From Agroathelia rolfsii (lineage: Eukaryota; Basidiomycota; Agaricomycetes; Amylocorticiales; Amylocorticiaceae): 64,000 nt of DNA. Below are positions 58,973-64,000 of the stretch, piece after piece (position 1 is the stretch's first letter; each line of letters opens with the position of its first letter). The stretch is from NCBI GenBank assembly GCA_018343915.1, contig JABRWF010000004.1:3348001-3412000 (forward strand). Direction: 5' to 3'. The notes under the pieces are model-generated. The model made no database searches, had not been told where the DNA came from, and saw only the letters and a program-made list of their open reading frames with translations. The position numbers and the translations under genes were made by a program.

Positions 58973-61900
58973 TAATATAGATTAGTGGATTTATATGCCG
59001 TTTGGGTCAGATTTTCGTCTGGAGAACTTGTGTACAGGAATCGGATACGAGTGATGATGAGGGTGGCCAAACTGGCTGACGAATGCCATTATATAGAACA
59101 TCCAGAAAACACGCGCTGACGGGAAGCCCAGCGTCATTGCAGATTAAGAATGGACAGGATCCAATTGAACCAATTTCGCATCATTCAATCTCCGCTTGGC
59201 TGGATCACGCCACTAGAAAAGTATTTGCGCCGCAGTCTCTCCTAAAATGTCAACTATGCTATTGCTCATTCAAGTCATGTAGGTCACAGACCCAAGTACT
59301 GCAGCACAGCTTCAGTCACAAGTAGGACACCGATTCACTGTCCAAAACGCTTCGAAACAGATCTATCTCATAGCGCCTTGTGCGCCAAAGCCACGCATTC
59401 CGTTGTAGTTGTTGACGTCAACACCACCACATCAGCCTCATGGCAGGCACGTTTTCTCCTAAACTGGGCTATAGCATTCAATAACCCATTTCCGGTGACA
59501 TACAATTACGGCTACGCTCCCTGGACTCTGTTGATTATTAGTGGACAGTTCATGCTGTGCGGCTGGCATTCAAACTGGAACGGTGTTCACCCCCGTTCGA
59601 GTCCGAATCTCGCCCCGCGGCTCAGATATCGGAACATCCATAAAATTCCTTGGAATTCGAATTCCGATGCAACAGAAGCGTGCATTTCTTTTTCCCTCAT
59701 GGATGTTCATACAACGGTATTCTTGGCTGGTGCTGTGTCTCCCTCCTTTTACACGTTATTGCGTGGCAACTGGGGCATTTGTCTTGTACTTGTCTCGGAT
59801 CTGCTGAGAATATCTTGTGGACTTGTACATGCGTCATCCTCGTGCATCACCGCAACAGATACATGTACCTGCTTACAACACTAGGCTAGCTCACGCGGTA
59901 GTCGGCCAGTAGCTCATAAAAAGAAAACCGATAGATAGTGGTTTATATAGATGCTGATACTCATGTATAGATGCTCGAGGTATAATTCTGGCACTTGAAT
60001 TCATGTACAGACTATTTCTGTCGAGTTGTGCTCGGAAAATTGTGCTACCGGAGCCCAAGTCACAATGTTTGAAATAGAGATTGGCGTTTCACACGGTTGT
60101 TGTTTATTGTATACTGCAAATCAGTGAAAGGAGATACGAAAGATCGCCCTGTGATAATCACAATACTATTGTTGTAAACCTCGTGCATTATCGGAGCTAA
60201 TCTGCTCGAATAGGTCTAAGTGATCTTAATTCGACTTCTAGTTGACCGATATGCCAGCGCAACACGCCCGTTCTTCACATTTCTTTGCGTCGGACTAGCA
60301 CTAATGTCGGATCTTCGACAAAAAGGCTCTTGAACTCTTTTTGGTTCCGTCTCCTTTCTTGGCAGCCGCCTGCATATTGGATTAAACACCAAATATTAAA
60401 TCATTCGACATCACGAACGAAGACCGAAATTAACATGCCCAAGCAATGTGACTTCCTGTGCAAGAGAAACCTTCAAGTTGACAGTAGGACACCTTTTGTC
60501 ATACACATTCCAGACCGGAGCAAGCCTCTGCGTGTTGGCTAACACGCCCTTCTCATTTATCGTCGTTCGTCAAGATGCTGCATGATATAAAACATACATA
60601 TGTACTCCCAGACACGTTTGGGTTATCGCGTTCACTCACAGCTATGGAACTAGCCATCTTAAAACCATCGTCAGTGAGTTGTCTCCCGGTGTATTCACTA
60701 TATGATGACCATTGACCATTATCCAGGGGGGTGTATCGTTCGTTGTGTGCCTGTACAGTACGAGGGCCCGCAGATCAATCCTGACCTTGAGGATTTGACC
60801 CCTTGAAGACGCCCGTACTTCACTAGGACATCAGGCGCTATGAAACTTTCGGCGGTAAGTCTCATTGCCTCAATCGCAGCTGTCATATTTGGCATTTTAA
60901 TGGACTAGCACCCAGCAAACAACGTGGTCGCGATATATGTATTACGCGAAAAAAGTCCTGGAGATCACTATGTGCACCACCAACAAGTCATCACACCTAT
61001 GACTCAAACCCTCTGACCATAATTTATATATAAATATCCATTTATTGACGACGGTAAAACGTGGAAAAGAAGAGAAAACCAGCTGCATAGCTTTCTGATC
61101 CCATGTTTCCCCAAGGCTCTAGGGACGTCAACCATGCGGCTTCAGTGCTGGAAAAATTATTGGAGTAACAAAACCACAGATTGCACTTACATATGAATGG
61201 CTTGCCTCACAACAGACTCTTTTCTGTTGTAGATGGCTATCTCGAGACTAGGTGAGCATACTGAAACTATCTTCAAATTGGGCCTCTTTTCTTGTTGTGT
61301 TTACCTACTGATAAGGTATGCATGTGCGGCTCACCCGTTATCGGGAGTAAAAGCTATTTTTGCGTCATGATCCATAGCAATGTAGAAAGGCGCTCATAAT
61401 ACCCTCAATCATGATACTAGTGCCCTATTCGGAGGAGAATGGAATCCGATCCTTCATGAATATCATCGATTATCGATCATCATTCATGGACAACCTCTCA
61501 GCGGCCTGAACGTCATTAATTTGAATACAAGGTAGTACTACTAGTACTGACTGGCACGGTATCATACGTCATATCCGTAGACTGTAGCCATGAGTCGCAA
61601 CATTACTTTTTGTTCCATAAACTCACAGAATACAAAAGGAATAGCTTAGGCGTATTGGTAGCTCTGGTTAATGTGTGTAGAGAGTAGCAAAGGTTGTAAA
61701 ACCATAGTGTAGTAGCGGAAAGTGACACTCTCACGTTAATAGTGGTTTCTCCTCCCACACAACTGCATATCATACACAAGAGGACTTGAAGGGTACCTAT
61801 TCAATGTTGTCAAGTACCACCGTATAGGTGATATTGCACATCACCGAGCTGTCGGCACAAAGAATATATTAGGTTGAACTTGATTAGACTCGAATTAGTG

Positions 61901-62500
61901 AACTGCTGATGGGTCGGATGTAAGGGCACCGTGGACCTTGCCATTGAAAACTGCAGAGAATCGGCGGTGCGCCGATGCGTCCAGTATCCCCGGATCCGAG
62001 TCTTGCATGCATGCCACTGTAGCTCTACAAACTCCGCTCCCTGCGACATCCGTGATTTTTTTTTTTTTTCAAGAGGTTTTCTTAATGATGTTCTCCCCCT
62101 CAGTTTACCGAATGAAAACGATGGTTAACTGCTTTGACGCCATGGGTATACATGTTAAGTTCAGTTACATGCACGAGTTCTCCTTTTGAGAGGTAGACAG
62201 AGAGCGTTAATAGACAGACATGCTAGAGTTACATACAAGAGATAGAAAGCACAAAGAAAAGAAGGAAAAGAAGTACAGAAGAAGAAAAAAAGGAAATCCA
62301 CATAGTTCAACGTCGAGAGTGTTCATAACAACATCCACATCCACCAAGACAATTCCATCGTACATTTTTTATGCTACACCAACTCCGATCAATGCATAAT
62401 CGCATCACAACGCATCCCGTTCCGTTCCTAAATGTTTGCTTCCGCGTCAATACCACCACCACAACAATATAATATTTAGCCCAACTTACCCCGCATGATG
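58973..62500. other. Long gene-poor stretch
   Basis: No convincing gene. A 168-codon plus-strand ORF (59378-59884) shows no domain. A tiny ORF (60840-60908) reads MKLSAVSLIASIAAVIFGIL, a signal-peptide-like sequence with a GTAAGT donor inside, but no following exon is recognisable. Short palindromic microrepeats (TAGTACTACTAGTACT near 61,535) are present. Confidence 0.4.
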
Positions 62501-62522
62501 AATGCATATATATATATGCATT
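62501..62522. repeat. Perfect 22-nt palindrome just downstream of the dicarboxylate carrier stop
   Basis: AATGCATATATATATATGCATT reads identically on both strands and lies two bases beyond the TAA (62525-62527, minus gene). In RNA it could form a hairpin at the 3' end. Confidence 0.85.
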
Positions 62523-62524
62523 AT

Positions 62525-64000
62525 TTAAATATTATACCCTTGCGACCTCAACCAGCTCACACCATTCTTGAGCTGCTCAAACGTGAGGAAGATTAAGATC
62601 GTTGTCGGCTGCAGCCGGGTCCAAGCGGGCACCCATCCTTTGAACATGAACATCGGCCCTTCGTTCGCCATGGCCGTCCTTATCGCCGCAAGCGTCGACT
62701 GTTCGTAAAGAAAATTTTGTTAGTTATCAGACTGATCAAAGAATGCGGATTGGTGGATGTGAGGAGAGGGGCGGGCCGATGTGGAGGGAAGGGGAGATTA
62801 AAAGGAAAGATATATATCCACCCTACAGTGGCATATGGATGTAGGAACATGTACTCACAGATGACCCCGGTCCTGAGGCGTTCATGATACGGCTCTGCAA
62901 ATCACCAGTAATAAGGTCTCATCAGCTCCTGATCATGCGTAGTAACTCTGGGACTGGTCTCTGGATTCTTACCTTGAGGACATCTGCAGGCGAGCATACT
63001 GTAGTGGCCACCGTTCCCTAAATGAAACACAAACAAAAATAATCAAGATCTGGTCTTACTTGCAACCTTGGTAGGGGAGGAACTTACTGCTGCGAAACTG
63101 GCTGTAAAGTGGCAGATGATGTTATCCTCGAAATACGACGTGCGCAAGAGCTCCGCTTTGAAGAAATCATATCTAAAGAAAAAAGAAATCAGATCTGGGA
63201 ATCTTAGATAGAGCGAAAGACTACGCACGATGCAAGCTGGCTAGCGTTCATCAAGATTGCACGGAAGACGTTGGGCACGGCCCCGCGGGCTAACGAGGAC
63301 GGACCCTCATTGCGCACCATCTATACATCCATAATTAGCGTCATGGCTCTCCGCACATGCATGACTCATTAGACTCACCTTGTACACCGCATCAAGACTG
63401 TTCCTGTACCCATACCGTTGACCGATAGGCTTCGCCGCATCACCCTGCATGCGAACCATGACGATCTCGCCTGGGTTACCGACCAGGCCGGCGATACCAC
63501 CCGCTATAACAACGTCAAACGCACATCAGATCACTGGCCAGAGGAGGAGGCGGCGACGACAACGACGATCCACAACACTCACCCATCGTACCCGCCAAAG
63601 CGAGCTTATGAGCTGGCAGCGGCTCGGGCTTGCCCGCTGCCTGGATCTCCTCCAGGCTGGCGAACGAGGGCGAGGGTGCACCGGCGAGCCACGCCTTGGC
63701 CTCGTCGTAGGCCCAGAAGCGGCAGACCGAGTAGGACATTTGGCGGAGCCAGGTGCCCGTCAGTCCATCAAACAGACCCCGCACGCCTGGCGGTCATCAT
63801 TACATCGCATGCAAAAAAAAAAAAAGGAAAAGGAAATAAAAACAGATACATGGGTAGGTAGGTGCACGTGCGAGGAGAGGGAAAAGTGGTATTTTTTTAG
63901 TCAGTTCCATCTGGATCGGGAGATAGGTGAGTGATATTACTGACCTCCTTCGGAGACGGTCTTCTTTATCGAAACAAGCATGCGCTTGTCGCCAGATGCT
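62525..64000 (-). CDS. DIC1: Mitochondrial dicarboxylate carrier (5' end outside the window)
   Basis: Inner-membrane carrier family protein exchanging malate/succinate for phosphate or sulfate. Visible: GVRGLFDGLTGTWLRQMSYS, VCRFWAYDEAKAWL, then the second repeat AGGIAGLVGNPGEIVMVRMQ with the carrier signature P-x-E-x-x-x-x-R, and ARGAVPNVFRAILMNASQLA, SYDFFK. The third repeat contains YFEDNIICHFTASFAAGTVA, TTVCSPADVLKSRIMNASG (signature P-x-D-x-x-K) and NEGPMFMFKGWVPAWTRLQP. GNPGEIVMVR, MNASQLASYD and CSPADVLKSRI are diagnostic of the dicarboxylate carrier. It ends SWLRSQGYNI and TAA. At least six introns. The first repeat and start codon lie beyond base 64,000, so the gene is partial only because of the window. 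Confidence 0.92.

Noticed and set aside
59565..59640. GTTCGAGTCC box-B-like word on the plus strand
   Set aside because: Flanking bases do not form a T stem, anticodon stem or acceptor stem. Chance match.
59378..59884. 168-codon plus-strand ORF
   Set aside because: No family pattern; frame changes in neighbouring sequence and Cys/Ser/Thr composition look like non-coding DNA.

Overview
The window looks like nuclear DNA of a filamentous basidiomycete (Agaricomycetes). Most genes are broken by many short GT-AG introns of about 45-110 bp. The families fit: a Zn2Cys6 regulator with a fungal_trans domain, a Pil1-type eisosome protein, a DUF6534-like seven-helix protein, a MARVEL-like protein, a large-subunit catalase with a DJ-1-like tail, and a PRX5-type peroxiredoxin. 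The multi-exon membrane-protein family at 10.5-13.4 kb resembles ones expanded in Agaricomycetes; a closer placement is not justified from sequence alone.

Layout. 0-2.7 kb is decayed: a 635-bp foldback element starts the window, followed by a frame-disrupted paralogue of the 10.5-13.4 kb membrane-protein gene and a second membrane-protein remnant. 3.4-13.4 kb is a normal gene block: Zn2Cys6 regulator (-), PEX19 (+), peroxiredoxin (+), large membrane protein (-). 14.7-15.05 kb holds a dead Tc1/IS630-like transposase fragment. 16-17.8 kb is an alpha/beta hydrolase (-). 18.9-27.7 kb is a gene desert with no convincing exon. 27.7-37.9 kb is a minus-strand block: phospholipase D family protein, catalase, RNase P/MRP subunit Rpp1/p30, MFS transporter. 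38-41 kb holds a frame-broken single-TM protein remnant and a second large palindromic element. 41.1-47.2 kb (+) contains an unusual gene built of six successive ubiquitin-like domains, two small unclassified ORFs and a DUF6534-like protein. 48.3-55.9 kb is a divergent pair: a very long Ser/Pro-rich protein (-) and a Pil1 homologue with a long Pro/Ser-rich extension (+). 56.6-59 kb has a lysine/alanine-rich nuclear-type protein and a MARVEL-like membrane protein. 59-62.5 kb is empty, and the window ends inside a mitochondrial dicarboxylate carrier gene (-).

Functional links are loose. Peroxisome and peroxide metabolism recurs (PEX19, peroxiredoxin, catalase), but not as a cluster. Membrane organisation recurs (eisosome, MARVEL, DUF6534). 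The most unusual object is the tandem ubiquitin-like gene at 41,086-43,894. Exons 1-6 each encode one beta-grasp-like unit, and the six introns separating these units and the tail all fall in phase 1, as expected for growth by exon duplication.
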